Positions 36,089 to 47,880 of a DNA stretch of 64,000 bases are shown piece after piece (the first letter of the stretch is position 1; each line of letters begins with the position of its first letter). Source of the DNA: Gelatoporia subvermispora B (Eukaryota > Basidiomycota > Agaricomycetes > Polyporales > Gelatoporiaceae); contig KB445812.1 of NCBI GenBank assembly GCA_000320605.2, positions 372,001 to 436,000 of the forward strand. The letters are read 5' to 3'. The translations under genes and the position numbers were made by a program. The notes beneath the pieces were generated by a model that worked only from the letters and a program-made list of their open reading frames with translations, searched no databases and had not been told where the DNA came from.

Positions 36089-37312
36089 GATGCCACTTTG
36101 GAACGCTCTGCGAAAGGGGCTTTGACGATAATGAGCTTCAAGAGCCGTTGCAGCCTTGCAGAGATAGCGGGTCTAAGATGGCGCCTCCCGACTGTGTTGA
36201 GCTCATTTGAGGACGGATGAATACCACGAGACAGAATGCTACATTACAGAATCGTCTCACGTGGTAGTCAGTGACTCTCGTGAGTTGCAGTGCGGCCAAA
36301 CGGAGTCTATTATCTCGTTCGAGCATGGCTTGGCGCGCAATCGGATGCCCAACGTTGAGATAAGGGTAGTATACCGAGCGCATTGGGCCAGCCCCGACGA
36401 TGCACACCTATTAGCTCTCAAGTCTACACACAAACTAAGTTTGTGACCACTTCCAGACGTATACCGCCCCGGTTCGTCTCCGGAAGTGGACAGTCGAATG
36501 TAGCTGACAATATTGTTGTCCGGACCTTTGACCTCAAATTGAAGATGGCGTAGAGGCGGCTGACGAATGCGTCGCATCTAATCATAGAGGATGCGGAGCA
36601 TCTCATCGTGCAAAGGGCACCATCGGAGTTGGAGCACCACACCTACTATTGCGAGAGGAGAATGTCTGGCCGATGCCTGTTCACAGCCGAAGTCATCCAT
36701 GTATTTCTGCAATGAACGTATGGTCGTCCTGTAGCGAGAGTATGACTGCGGTATTGATCGATGTCCTGACAAGATGACATGATCAGTCGTCGACTTGATT
36801 ATGGCTACACGTTGTATGACTCCATCTCTACCGGACGCTTCACGATACGTCTCCCGTCAAATCTCGTTGCTATGTGTCGTATATTGCCAGCTAGTCAGCG
36901 AACCCAGCACTTCATAGGGCTGGTCTTGTGAGTCGAGAGGCATTGGAGGAAGTGGACAGCATAGACATGATACGAAGGGCAAGGTGGAGAGTTCTTGCAA
37001 TGGGGCGTAGCGCGATGGTTGCATCCTGTTCTCTAAGACCACAGCTGGATTCTGCGGCAATGAGCGCACGGGCTCGATTCCTATGCGATCCCGCGTTCAT
37101 GGTGACATCCGATCGATCTATTGGAGGATACCACTAGGCTTGCAGACGATCAACGTATGTAGTCGCCGGAAGTGCGTACTCGCAATTGTAAGGGCATATA
37201 TGGGGCAAGGAGTTGGACAGCCCGCGCATGTTGAGTCTGTCTGTCGGATGAATATGATGAGCTGATTGAGTAGAGCAGGAGATAGTCAGGGTTCTCACCG
37301 AGGTGTACGTCA
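36089..37312. other. Intergenic, no gene supported
   Basis: About 1.2 kb between the 5' end of the MFS gene and the 3' end of SNF8. Short open frames on both strands have no supporting features. Confidence 0.5.
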
Positions 37313-38065
37313 TCACTCGTCCCATCTCATCGCAGAAGGCACCCAGTAGCAGGTCCTATCACCCTCATCCTGCTCGTCGAGCCAACAGAGTCCGTCTCTG
37401 AGGAGCATGTTCTCCAATGCTGCTCTTGCCCGATCGCTGGTCCAGCCCCGTCTCGAGATCAGCGCCGCCTCAGAGACGCGCCCTCCGTCCTCCTGCGCAA
37501 TGGCAAGCACGACCGCTTGATCTTCGTCCAGCTGCCGAGGCACGCTGCGTACCATCTTCTTCCCACTGAGGTCCAACACCTCGTAGCCAGCACCCAGAGG
37601 TTTTAGTGTCTTGATGCTCCTGATAACGTCCTCCTCCGTCACAGCGCCGCTGCCTACGCCTCTGAGCTTACTCACGAGACGAACGAGTTCGCCCATCTCT
37701 ATGAGGCCCCCATTCCGTTCGCGGGTACTCACACAAACATCCACGATTTGGACGCCGAGCTCGTATTGCCAATCGCTCAGTCCTAGGATCTCCGCCCACC
37801 ACCCGCCCTTGCGTGGTCCCGCGAGTGGGTCTACGCCAACAGATGTGCACATCTGTTGAAACGCATGGCGGAACGTGGGGTCGCGACGGATTGCGTCGCG
37901 ATGTGTCGATGCATAATGTGATAGGGCGGATCGGAATTGGGCGAGCTGGCTGTGTAAGTTGTCGACTTGCGTCCGAGAGATCGTGCCAGAGAGCTCCGCG
38001 AAGGATCGTTCAGATTGCTTGTGTCGTTCAAGTGCAGCAATCCCGACACCTCCAAGGCGATGCAT
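37313..38065 (-). CDS. SNF8: ESCRT-II subunit Snf8/Vps22 (EAP30 family)
   Basis: Core subunit of the endosomal ESCRT-II complex (Snf8, Vps25, Vps36), which passes ubiquitinated cargo to ESCRT-III during multivesicular body formation. It is intronless, 250 residues, matching the usual length of about 230-260. The N-terminus MHRLGGVGIAALERHKQSER is the hallmark (MxRxxGxxxIxxxK). FRSALSHYASTHRDAIRRDP, FQQMCTSVGVDPLAG and LGLSDWQYELGVQIVDVC follow, then the tandem winged-helix region (GGLIEMGELVRLVSKLRG to WTSDRARAALENMLLRDGL, CYWVPSAMRWDE). Its start faces INCENP across a 462-bp shared upstream region. Confidence 0.95.
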   Translation of the reverse strand: MHRLGGVGIAALERHKQSERSFAELSGTISRTQVDNLHSQLAQFRSALSHYASTHRDAIRRDPTFRHAFQQMCTSVGVDPLAGPRKGGWWAEILGLSDWQYELGVQIVDVCVSTRERNGGLIEMGELVRLVSKLRGVGSGAVTEEDVIRSIKTLKPLGAGYEVLDLSGKKMVRSVPRQLDEDQAVVLAIAQEDGGRVSEAALISRRGWTSDRARAALENMLLRDGLCWLDEQDEGDRTCYWVPSAMRWDE

Positions 38066-38527
38066 GGTGAAACCGGTGACTATGAAGCGTAGAGAAGGGT
38101 ACTATCAGGATTTGGTCGATGTCTGGCGCGCTAGCAGCTTAGTCACTTAGACTCTTGGTCCGTTTCACTCGAATTTAAGGAGAAAACGCAGTATTTAGAG
38201 CCCAGTGATGTTGATTGAGTCAGATGTTGGGGGCTCAAACACGTTCGATTGAATTCGAGAGATGAAGGAACCAAAAGCTAGGCCTGAGGCAATCTCGAGC
38301 GACCCATGATCTTCCATGATGCGAGTCGCCACTAAACTGCGAGGAGCGCCCGTTATGTCGTTCACGTGACGAACGCGTAGCGTCGCGACACGAGTCAAGC
38401 GCCGTGGAGGTTCTCTTTCAACCGCCGCCACTACCCGCCATTCTTGGGTCTTACGTCCTGCTTACGTCTCGTCAATCTCGTTATTTTTCTGCTCTCTAGA
38501 CTTTGGGATCTGGTCGGGTTGACAAGG

Positions 38528-41500
38528 ATGGACGTCTCTAATCCGGGTGACGCGGGTGTTATCGCGTGGTGCAATAAGATGCGCTTCACAATGGCCAGAG
38601 ACCCAGGACGGCAATTCATGGCACAGCACATACAGGATGTGCATGACTTTTTGGACAGCTATCTGGAGGAAGTCTTGCTGGGCCCAAGTCCGAGCACTAG
38701 GTAAGCTCTAAGTATGCTCGTCTCAACCATGAATCTCTGACAGCTTCCATAGCTCACTGGCGGACTTGATGAAGACACCTGGCCGGAAGAAGGCCGCAAG
38801 CACCAAACCGGAGCCTGTCTACGCGACAAAGCCGAAGTTACCGAAGGTCAACCTGTTCAACGCGTCTTCTGAGGTAAGGGGCTTTTATCGTTCGGACGTA
38901 GCGCGAGCCTGAGTTCTGTGCAGGAGAATATTGACGAGCAAGAGAACCTCATCCCACCCAGCAAGCATCACGATGTATTCACACAGCCAAAGAGCATCAA
39001 ACAAAGCAGCACATCGTCTGCGCGCTTGACCTCCCCCCTCACAGATATCGGTCCTGTACCTCACAAAGAGTCACGACTTCCTGGGGCGCATTCTAAACCC
39101 AACAGAGTGGTCGCCATTGAGGATAGCCCAACATCAAAGCCCGCACGTTATCTGTCAATTACTGATGTACACGATGACGGCCAAACTCTGCCTGAACCTG
39201 CAGATGTCGCTATGGGAGACACCCGATCATCGATAGAGGTCGAGCATTCAGCCGATCAAGCTCTACAAGCTCCGGTAACGCACGCGAAAGAGCTATCTAT
39301 CATTGCAGAGGACGATGAATTTGTAGAGGGTGTTCACGAATCCATGGTCGAGCACCGTGCGGACAAGGCTACCGAGGAGACCACCCAGCCTCCGGAAAGT
39401 ACCTCGTCACAAGCGAGGGTCGATCACGGCAAGTTATCTCTACAAAGTGCCGAGCAACCTGCAGCAGAAGGCGACGACACTACTTGGGAATCACCGCAGC
39501 AGCCGGATATGGCGTCGACGTCTACCCAGACATTCCATTCTATTACCCTCAGCAGCTCGAAAGAGTCCGTCACAGTCGCGTCCTCATCCGATAGCATTCC
39601 TGCACCCTCGCCTCATTTTCGTGAACCACAATCCTCCACAGAGGAGCAAGACACGCATACTGGTCCCCTACCCTCAACCTCTTCAACACACGACTTTGCG
39701 ATTCGGACGAGCAACTCTCAGTCAGAAGACATTGTGGTGCCGATACGTGACGCGATGCCGACGCGGACGCCGGGGCTGGCTCGCAAACCGAGCATGCCAC
39801 AGTTCACCGGATTGCCCGCACCTTCGCCGCTGCGCAAGTCGATGCGTGTACCTCAGGATGCGATTGTTCCTACCAATATGACTACCACGTATGCCGCTGC
39901 TCCACCCATGCCCGGCGGAAAGCGGAGCTCGTGGCTCGTAAAGGCGCGGGAGGCGCATGCGATGGAGGGCACCGGGAAGCGACTTAGCACCCTGAACTCG
40001 ACCCAGGGCGCCAGCGGGCTTCTTGGGACAAAGAGGAAGAGCGGTGATATGCTTGGTGCGCCTACCCCGCCATCTACCTCGGGGCTCGTCGCGAAGGCGG
40101 CGGATGACACGGAACGGGCGTTTAAACTCCGCAAGCTGGACGAGCAACCTCAAGGCGAGAGGCGACGGCCGAGCCGCGAGGAGCAATCCGAAAACACCTC
40201 TGGTCAATCTGAAGTACCAACACAGGCCGTGCGCGCGCAGTCCCCGCCGCCCACAACTAATCTTGCCAAACCCTCGGTAGAAGATGACCCCGACGCGATG
40301 ACCGTGACTCACGAAGACGAGGTCATGAACCGCTTCAGGAAGACCATGGAAGGTCTTGGAGCTCGGTCAGGCAAAAGTGTTGGGAAGTCTCTGGGAGGTA
40401 CCGCGGCGGCGGCGCTTGCAGAAGCAAGGGCCGCGGCGGAAGCGAGAGTTGCGCAGAGGAATCAGAACGACACCGGAAGTCTTGATCCTATCACCGCCGA
40501 AGACGCACAGACAGAGCCAGCACCCGCTGTTCCTCGACGGAGTTCTCGAGATGTATCCATTATATCTCATGGCCGCAAAGGCTCTGACGGCGGAGAGGAC
40601 AGGAGGCTCAGCATGTCTGACCTTATCAGCACGTCTGAGAAGGGGAAGGAAGGTCAGACGGTGGAGGACAAACAAACCGCTCGACCAGCGACAAGCAGGA
40701 CTTCCCCTGATTCTAAGCCCCAGGAAAGCGCAAATACCAGCACCTCCACAACGCCTCCCAATTCTCCGCCAGCATCACGCAAACCGAGCTTCACAGCACC
40801 GACCGCGCCTGTCTTCAGTAAACCTAAGCCAGTATTCGTGGCCCCTCCTCCCCCTGCTCCTGCTCCGGCTCAGACGAGCCGCCCGCCGGCTCCTGCGACA
40901 GGGTCCGGTGCGGACTTCTCGTTCAAGCTGCCTGCACCCCACCTTTTCTCTCTGCCAGCGACAACCCTGGGCATCCCTGCTTCAATGCCCTCTTCCTCAA
41001 GTCAAGGTGGCCTCCACCTGAAGCCCGGTGGGCTGTCGGCGCAGTCAAGCAAGGCAAGTATCTTCTCCGACGGGATCTTCGACAAAGAGGACGACATCCC
41101 GGCATGGATGCCCTCGACGCAGGACACTGAATATTCCATCGGGCCGTCTCAGCTCAAGGCGACGCCGCGCGACAGCCTCGACGAGGATGACAGCTGGCAC
41201 GTCGACGACAAGTTCGCGGCGAACCAGATGTGGACACCATTCGGATTCACTTCTGGCGATAAGGATGATACCATGACCTGGAGTACACTACCAAGCCGAA
41301 GCACCAGCCAGAAAGGCGGGGACACGGGTCCGGTGCAACCTACGGAGAACTTGACCAAGACTTCGTACCATGGAGATGACACCGAGGCCATGGACGCTCG
41401 TCAGGTTGAGCAGGATATCGCCCAGCATACGGCGACGAGTGCGTTTGACTTCGCTTCTATCGCCCAAGAGCAGGCACAAATCGACGAACAAGTCGACGAA

Positions 41501-42949
41501 GATGAAGCTGCGGACATGGGAATGGAAATTGACGAGGTCGCTGATGAAGCGGATGAGGTCGGAAGTGACCTGGAGAACATCATCTTGAACGGCCAGCCGA
41601 CCGTGAGTCTGGTGCAGGTAAATCATCAGCCCGTTGAGAGGTTGCAATGTTGCTGAAATAGTGCTCCCATTCAGCCGAGCTCGCAACCCGAGTCGACCCG
41701 CGCGAGAAGTCATAGCCAACAATCCAACGCGTCAACAACTTCCTCGTCGCAATCACAGATGGGATTCTTCGGTCAAGCTTCCAAACTTGTCAATAGTGTC
41801 CTTGGAGGTAGCAAGAAGGGTAAGGCCGAGCCAGTCAAGAGCCTTCAATTGGCTGCTGCTGTGGCCAAGAAGGTGATAGTCATATTGATTTGCCCGTAAC
41901 TGCGCGTATTGACGCGCCTGCTATAGCAGCAAGAAGAGCTCGAGAAGAAGACTGCGCGACTCAAGGAGATGGAGAACCGCCGTCAACTCGCAATGCAGAG
42001 GAAGGCGGAGGAGGACAAGGCTCGTGTCGTGGAGGAGGAACGCAAGATCAAGGAAGAGAATGAACGGCGTAAGAGGGAGCGCGAGGAGCATACTGAGAAG
42101 AAACCAGTCAGGGGCCCAGCGAAGAAGGTGAACCTGCCGGATCTGAGACCTGTTGCTTGCGGCTAACCAGTGTCTTTTCAGGCTGACGACGACAATGCCA
42201 AGAAGCGCAAACTGACTGTAGAGAGTGATAAAAAAGCCGAGTCGAAGAAGCCGCCATCGAAGGACAAGAAGGATGCCGTTCCTCCACGGATCGGCAAACC
42301 TGGACCTAGTGCCCCAGGATCAGCCGCCAAGACTGGCATGGCACCTAAATCGAACTTAAGACAGCCAGCAGGGCCATCGCACACCGCAACCACAACCCAT
42401 CATGCAACTAACGTCGCCTCATCTTCATCTGCGAAACCTGTGCCTACTTCGACGACGAAGGCGAAGACTATCAAGCCTACGGCGTCGTCAAGTAATATCA
42501 AGATTGTCAGCAAGGCTGCCGCAAAAGCGCCTGCAAGGGACGAGGATGAGGCACAACCATCCCAGCTTGTGCAGAGTCAAATGGCGAACCGCGTGAAGGC
42601 GCAGATACACGCAGCCCAACCCCAGTCACAGCCGCCGATAACCAGTGAGAGCATTGAGCTCCCGGACATCAACAGCGAGTACTCCGACTCGGAGGACGAG
42701 GACCGCCCGCGGACGTTCGATCCTCCAGAATGGGCTCAATCGCCCGAGCTTCGTAATGCGTTGCAACAACAGAGCACAATGAATCCTGACGACATCTTCG
42801 GACGCATTGGTCCGCTGAGGATGGAGGAGATCTTCAGGACGAGGCAGAGTCGTTTCAGGGCTCGGACAAGTTCGGCCAATTGGACTGGCACCGATCAATT
42901 GACAGCTGAGGAGGAGAGGGAGTACGCTAGACGTATGGGCTTCAGGTGA
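38528..42949 (+). CDS. INCENP: Inner centromere protein (INCENP/Sli15/Pic1)
   Basis: Scaffold of the chromosomal passenger complex that binds and activates Aurora kinase at centromeres and the spindle midzone. Six exons, about 1,380 residues. The first exon (DPGRQFMAQHIQDVHDFLDS) and second (SLADLMKTPGRKKA) resemble the centromere-targeting N-terminus bound by survivin/borealin. An exon of about 2.7 kb is Ser/Thr/Pro-rich and disordered. Then come a Lys/Glu/Arg coiled coil (KKTARLKEMENRRQLAMQRK, about 41950-42110) and the C-terminal IN-box: IELPDINSEYSDSEDEDRP, FDPPEWAQSPELRNALQQQ, DDIFGRIGPLRMEEIFRTR and a Ser-rich end (RARTSSANWTG) matching the TSS site phosphorylated by Aurora B. The start at 38528 was chosen because the upstream part of the frame has no ATG context. 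It is long for a fungal INCENP. Confidence 0.93.
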
Positions 42950-43544
42950 GAGATGGCTAGGTCGCGCATGACGGATGCATTGTGGTGGTTTGGTCATTAG
43001 GTACGTTATGCTTGTGAATATCCGATCACAATGCATCCGTAATTTGTCTCGTTTGTGGCATTTATACCGGAGTGGTGGGTATATGTAATCCTGCCATGAG
43101 CATGCATAAATGGCGCACCGTTGATCATGCCTATCGACTTAGGCATGACTACAACCTCTACTATACATGTCTAGTTACCACCTGCGCGCCACGAACAGCG
43201 CCTTGCTGAGACGACTTGATCGTGGCAACGCTTGTCGATATACATGAAGGGAGGTACAAATGGCCGCATCTATGTTTAGTTGCCGTGTGTTATCTGAGGC
43301 TGCTCTAGCGTGACCCGCAGAACTCAGTGCCAAGCGAGACTCCACTTTGACTTCACATCCCTCAGTCACGGTTAGCAATATATATGATTCTTTCGAAACT
43401 ACTTAGGCAACGTATCCTAGCTCGGCTAACACGCGCTTTGGGATATGACCGGTCGGGTCGCGAGTTTGGCGGCATGCCCTCAAGAGCCTTCTGTACAGGA
43501 CGGTGACGTGGCCGATTGATCATTATTAGAAACGTAAGGTATTT
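42950..43544. other. Intergenic, no gene seen
   Basis: 3' flank of INCENP and 5' flank of the first ICMT-like gene. Confidence 0.5.
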
Positions 43545-44378
43545 ATGAAGGTGGTCACCCAAGCTCTGCGGGCTAGCACGCTCCTCTTCAACAAGCATCG
43601 CGCCACCGTGTTGTACCTCAAGGTCCTGCTGATTTTAACGGCCGCATTCTCGAACCACATTGCACTCACGTCACCTGAACCTCCCGCATCGACGAAAGAG
43701 ATTGCCAGAGGGCTATCATCGGGGCAGCATATCTTCCACGTCGCCCTGTCGACAGTACCACCCATCGTAAAGGTGCGCTCGAGGAAGCTTCAATACTCTC
43801 CAGACCTGACTCCGACCCTTCAGTCCATTGTCTGGGCTGCCTGTCTCAGCGAAGCAGCTACAATTCTGGCATCCCATAATGCAACAAGTGTAGCAACACA
43901 GGGAACCCTCTCTGCACTGTCCTGGACCAGTACGCAGGACGTGAAGAACAACATGTCTCCCATCTTCCTACTCGGCTGGGCCCTCTCCGTTTCGGGCGGT
44001 CTAGTCCGCCTATCATGTTATCGTACCCTCGGTCGGTTCTTCACGTTTGAGGTCGCCGTGCGTCCCAAGCATCGGTTGATCACTACAGGGCCTTACGCTT
44101 GGGTTCGTCATCCATCTTACACCGCCGGCATAACCGAGACCGCCGGTAACACTATTTGTCTCTTTCACTCAGGGTCATGGGTCAGAGAAAGCGGCGTCTT
44201 GGGGACTAGATGGGGAAGCGCGATTGCGTGCGTATTGTGGATCTGGGATGCATATCTTGTGGTAAGCGTATGCAGGAGGATGCCGCAGGAGGACCAGATA
44301 CTACGTAAGCACTTCGGGAAGCAATGGGACGATTGGGCTACCAAAGTACCGTATCGATTGATGCCTGGTACCCACTAA
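43545..44378 (+). CDS. ICMT-like methyltransferase, copy 1
   Basis: Member of the isoprenylcysteine carboxyl methyltransferase superfamily (membrane, SAM-dependent). Hydrophobic helices (LLILTAAFSNHIALT, PIFLLGWALSVSGGLVRL) precede the core: YRTLGRFFTFEVAVRP, LITTGPYAWVRHPSYTAGIT (the RHPxY SAM/prenyl motif), and the C-terminal EDQILRKHFGKQWDDWATKV followed by PYRLMPG. The frame is open from ATG 43545 to TAA 44378 (277 codons), but comparison with copy 2 shows a phase-0 GT-AG segment at 43773-43823 (51 nt, CTGAC branch-like site) that is probably an intron, giving 260 residues. It is not the canonical Ste14 (no exact Ste14 N-terminal pattern seen). Substrates of these expanded mushroom paralogues are unknown. 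Confidence 0.85.
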   Translation: MKVVTQALRASTLLFNKHRATVLYLKVLLILTAAFSNHIALTSPEPPASTKEIARGLSSGQHIFHVALSTVPPIVKVRSRKLQYSPDLTPTLQSIVWAACLSEAATILASHNATSVATQGTLSALSWTSTQDVKNNMSPIFLLGWALSVSGGLVRLSCYRTLGRFFTFEVAVRPKHRLITTGPYAWVRHPSYTAGITETAGNTICLFHSGSWVRESGVLGTRWGSAIACVLWIWDAYLVVSVCRRMPQEDQILRKHFGKQWDDWATKVPYRLMPGTH

Positions 44379-44424
44379 TTATCAAACTGACAAGGACATT
44401 GATTTAATCGAAATATACATGAAT

Positions 44425-46312
44425 TCAGTTTTCTGCAAGCTGACATTCTATGACGGACTCCATGCCACGTAGCGGATGAACAGCAACGATCCGAAGTCCA
44501 GCTTTTCCCACTAAGTCACTCCATTCGCTCTATGTCACGAAAGTCGGCAAAGTTGATTGAAAGCAGGCTTGAACGAGGGTTACTCACTGCTGTACGCTCA
44601 TACGCGTTCAAGACACCCATCAAATGTACCCCCAACGCGAGTGGCATGATTGCACATGTGCCGAAATTCAGAGGAATATACGGTGGGGCCGAGATAGGAC
44701 AATATTCGTTGCGATCCTGGAGCTCGTCGAGATCTGTAGCGCGAGATTGACGGGCTGCCGAAGAGCTCGTGGACGTAATGCATGGAGCTATCACTGCGTC
44801 TACTATGATGACCCTTGACTAAAGGAAGATTAGAAAGGGAGATAACCCTCACAGAGTGACCTCTCTTACCGAAGTTGATGCATCTGCTGCGAGATTTGCG
44901 AGGATCTGCACCTGTAGCCATTGTCAGCACATAGTAGAATCCGAGATTTTGGCATCCTGATTGCATACGCAAAGATTATCCGGCCAATTGTGTCTGAAGG
45001 ATCGTAAGAAGAGAACGGAAGAAACATATGTGTGAATGCTTACAGAACATGGCGCAGCACAAAAACATGATTCTCTCCAACTCGCTGCTGGGGATCGAAG
45101 AAATTGTGTGTTTCCACGTTTATCCGGCTGACTTCAGCATTGTTTTGGAGCTGTTGCTGGATGTGACGTTTTGCAAGTGGGACGACCTCACCGAGTTCTT
45201 GCACAATCAGCGTTGCGTTTGGAAGGCTGGAAACACGGATCAGATTGACTTCATAGGACTGATCGGTGTTTGAGCCTACATTCGAGCCAATGCAACAGCG
45301 ACGCTTCCCTGGCCGCCCCCTACATCAACGATAGTGCTGTGATCAAAATTTTTCCACGGAAAATCGTTGAGGAGCCCAGCGAGGTGAGCATCTCCCATTG
45401 TCTGGACACTGAGGTGTCAACTTGTAATACCTGCTATGAGCACGATGACTTTCCTGCACGGAGCTTGCCCACTGGCGAAGCATGTCCGGATGATCTTTCA
45501 GGTGTTCAAATAGTGTCTTGTCGGTATTGTAGGCCAGCTGGAATGCCGTGCGAGTGCTCTGCCCCGAGTACCTCCAATCTTTGTCTGGATGGGTTATTTG
45601 ATTCATGAGAGCCATCGCGATTCGAGGCTTCCCTTCAGTTCTTGGACGATCATATTCGTCATATATGCATCAAATCAGAATTGAACACGTACAAAATCCA
45701 TTTGCGACCATTGCAGCCTTCGCGCAACTCGAGCGAGGTGCGTGTGAGAGTGAAGACACCTTCGGTGGTCTCTCGTAACCAGCCCTGAGCAGATAGGTAG
45801 CGCAGTACGGGTGTGATCTTCTTGGAATCAATGTCTAGCTCAGACTCTAGACTGATTACGCTCAATCCAACGGTAATATCCTCCGCATTTGCCAGTTTGT
45901 CGAGAATCCCGGCTTTGACAATCAGATCGAGACAAGCCGTGTCATAGACAGCTGCGGATTGCTTTACGACCTTATCGTACGGTCGCTGCAACAGACTATC
46001 CAGTTGCCCCTGACACAAAATGTCAGAAAACGCTGAAGCTATGGGGGTCAAGGCACCTTACCAGAGTCGCTGAGTATATTTTTGTACTGAATTAGTGTGG
46101 TGACTTGATATACCGCACGAACTGTAGAACTTGCCAAGTGCTAGCCGACGTGCCTCATACAAACGAGGAGGGCAGATGAACTCGGGGGAATCTAGCGGAT
46201 GCGGCTCAGCCGAGAAGCTTGAAAGATCTGGAAGTCTATGAACTTCTAGCTCCTCTCGAATGGCATCCAGCGCTTTGTTTAGGTTGGTTTGGAGTTGGTG
46301 AAGTTCAGACAT
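44425..46312 (-). CDS. COMT-type O-methyltransferase
   Basis: SAM-dependent class II O-methyltransferase, typically acting on phenolic hydroxyls of small molecules. ATG 46312: MSELHQLQTNLNKALDAIRE. The N-terminal dimerisation winged-helix reads VYDTACLDLIVKAGILDKLA, KKITPVLRYLSAQGWLRETT and GVFTLTRTSLELREG. Then HPDKDWRYSGQSTRTAFQLA, LAGLLNDFPWKNFDHSTIVD, DVGGGQGSVAVALARM (SAM motif I), NVETHNFFDPQ, VLRHVLHNWPDNLCVQILA (catalytic His; HNWPD where HDWPD is usual), SRVIIVDAVIAPCI, and the end SEWSDLVGKAGLRIVAVHPL to IECQLAEN. About eight introns, no break seen, about 430 residues. Its promoter is cut by the assembly gap starting 87 bp upstream. Confidence 0.9.
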
Positions 46313-46399
46313 TCGTATGGAGCCTACAACAGCTTGCTGACAACGTATCCTAGGTATAAGTACCCTTTAATACCTGATTCCAATCGGGGAAAGGCCCTG

Positions 46400-47117
46400 N
46401 NNNNNNNNNNNNNNNNNNNNNNNNNNNNNNNNNNNNNNNNNNNNNNNNNNNNNNNNNNNNNNNNNNNNNNNNNNNNNNNNNNNNNNNNNNNNNNNNNNNN
46501 NNNNNNNNNNNNNNNNNNNNNNNNNNNNNNNNNNNNNNNNNNNNNNNNNNNNNNNNNNNNNNNNNNNNNNNNNNNNNNNNNNNNNNNNNNNNNNNNNNNN
46601 NNNNNNNNNNNNNNNNNNNNNNNNNNNNNNNNNNNNNNNNNNNNNNNNNNNNNNNNNNNNNNNNNNNNNNNNNNNNNNNNNNNNNNNNNNNNNNNNNNNN
46701 NNNNNNNNNNNNNNNNNNNNNNNNNNNNNNNNNNNNNNNNNNNNNNNNNNNNNNNNNNNNNNNNNNNNNNNNNNNNNNNNNNNNNNNNNNNNNNNNNNNN
46801 NNNNNNNNNNNNNNNNNNNNNNNNNNNNNNNNNNNNNNNNNNNNNNNNNNNNNNNNNNNNNNNNNNNNNNNNNNNNNNNNNNNNNNNNNNNNNNNNNNNN
46901 NNNNNNNNNNNNNNNNNNNNNNNNNNNNNNNNNNNNNNNNNNNNNNNNNNNNNNNNNNNNNNNNNNNNNNNNNNNNNNNNNNNNNNNNNNNNNNNNNNNN
47001 NNNNNNNNNNNNNNNNNNNNNNNNNNNNNNNNNNNNNNNNNNNNNNNNNNNNNNNNNNNNNNNNNNNNNNNNNNNNNNNNNNNNNNNNNNNNNNNNNNNN
47101 NNNNNNNNNNNNNNNNN
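46400..47117. other. Assembly gap (718 N)
   Basis: A run of N. Any open frame drawn across it is an artefact. Confidence 1.
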
Positions 47118-47720
47118 TTAGTTGTGAGCTAGTACTAGACTAGAACTTTTTCAACAATTAGTTGTCTCTAGAAAATGAGGTTTTTCCAGATGCTGGTGAG
47201 ATGGAGAGAGGATTCGCACGCAATCACCATATGACAGGAGCCATACCCACTGATACAGAGCATCTCACCAATGGCGGCTCAAACCGATGGTGTGGTAGAA
47301 GAGCTACACGGGTATCGCCTGAGGTCAGTCCTTACTGAACTTAGAGATATCTGATTTCGCGGCCGCTCGAGAAGTTGCAATGGCCCTGCACCGGAGGGGC
47401 CAAGCCGCATCAGAGCAACAGAATATTCGACAGTGTGTCGCAACTCAGGGTTGCGCAACTGTAACCTTGTTGAGTGCACGAGGTACAGTGTACCAGGACA
47501 TATGGAGCGTATATGTCAACGCTGGTCTACGAAACCGCACAAGTTCCGAGGATGGCATGAAGGACGCATGTGGTTGACGTGAGACGCTCGCCTTCTTCTC
47601 AGGACTGCCCGGCGTCTTTCTTCTCTGCCGTGTATCCTAGTCGTAAGTTAATCGAATGTACACTAACTACAGAATCACAGCAGAAAGCAAGAAGGGCTTC
47701 GAGGCGATGAAGGTTCCAAT

Positions 47721-47880
47721 TACTACACCAGGAAAGTGTCCACTCGTCTTAGGGCGTCTTGCATGCCTTTCGAGGTACTTGACACGCGTTAGCGAGCTGC
47801 GGCAGGGCAGAGAAGTCGCCGCCAACCTCCGAAAGGAAGGCAAGACGCGTTAAGTCAACATGACATTTCCCTGATACTAG
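47721..47880 (+). mobile_element. Foldback/TIR element, copy 3 (MITE-like)
   Basis: Ends CTACACCAGGAAAGTGTC and, inverted, CTAGTATCAGGGAAATGTC. Inside is a strong foldback: GCGTCTTGCATGCCTTTCGA near the left pairs with CCGAAAGGAAGGCAAGACGC at right. Same size (160 bp) and ends as the elements at 22692 and 25160, but diverged internally. Confidence 0.6.

Noticed and set aside
46289..47143. Open frame of 284 codons on the plus strand
   Set aside because: Made almost entirely of N from the assembly gap.
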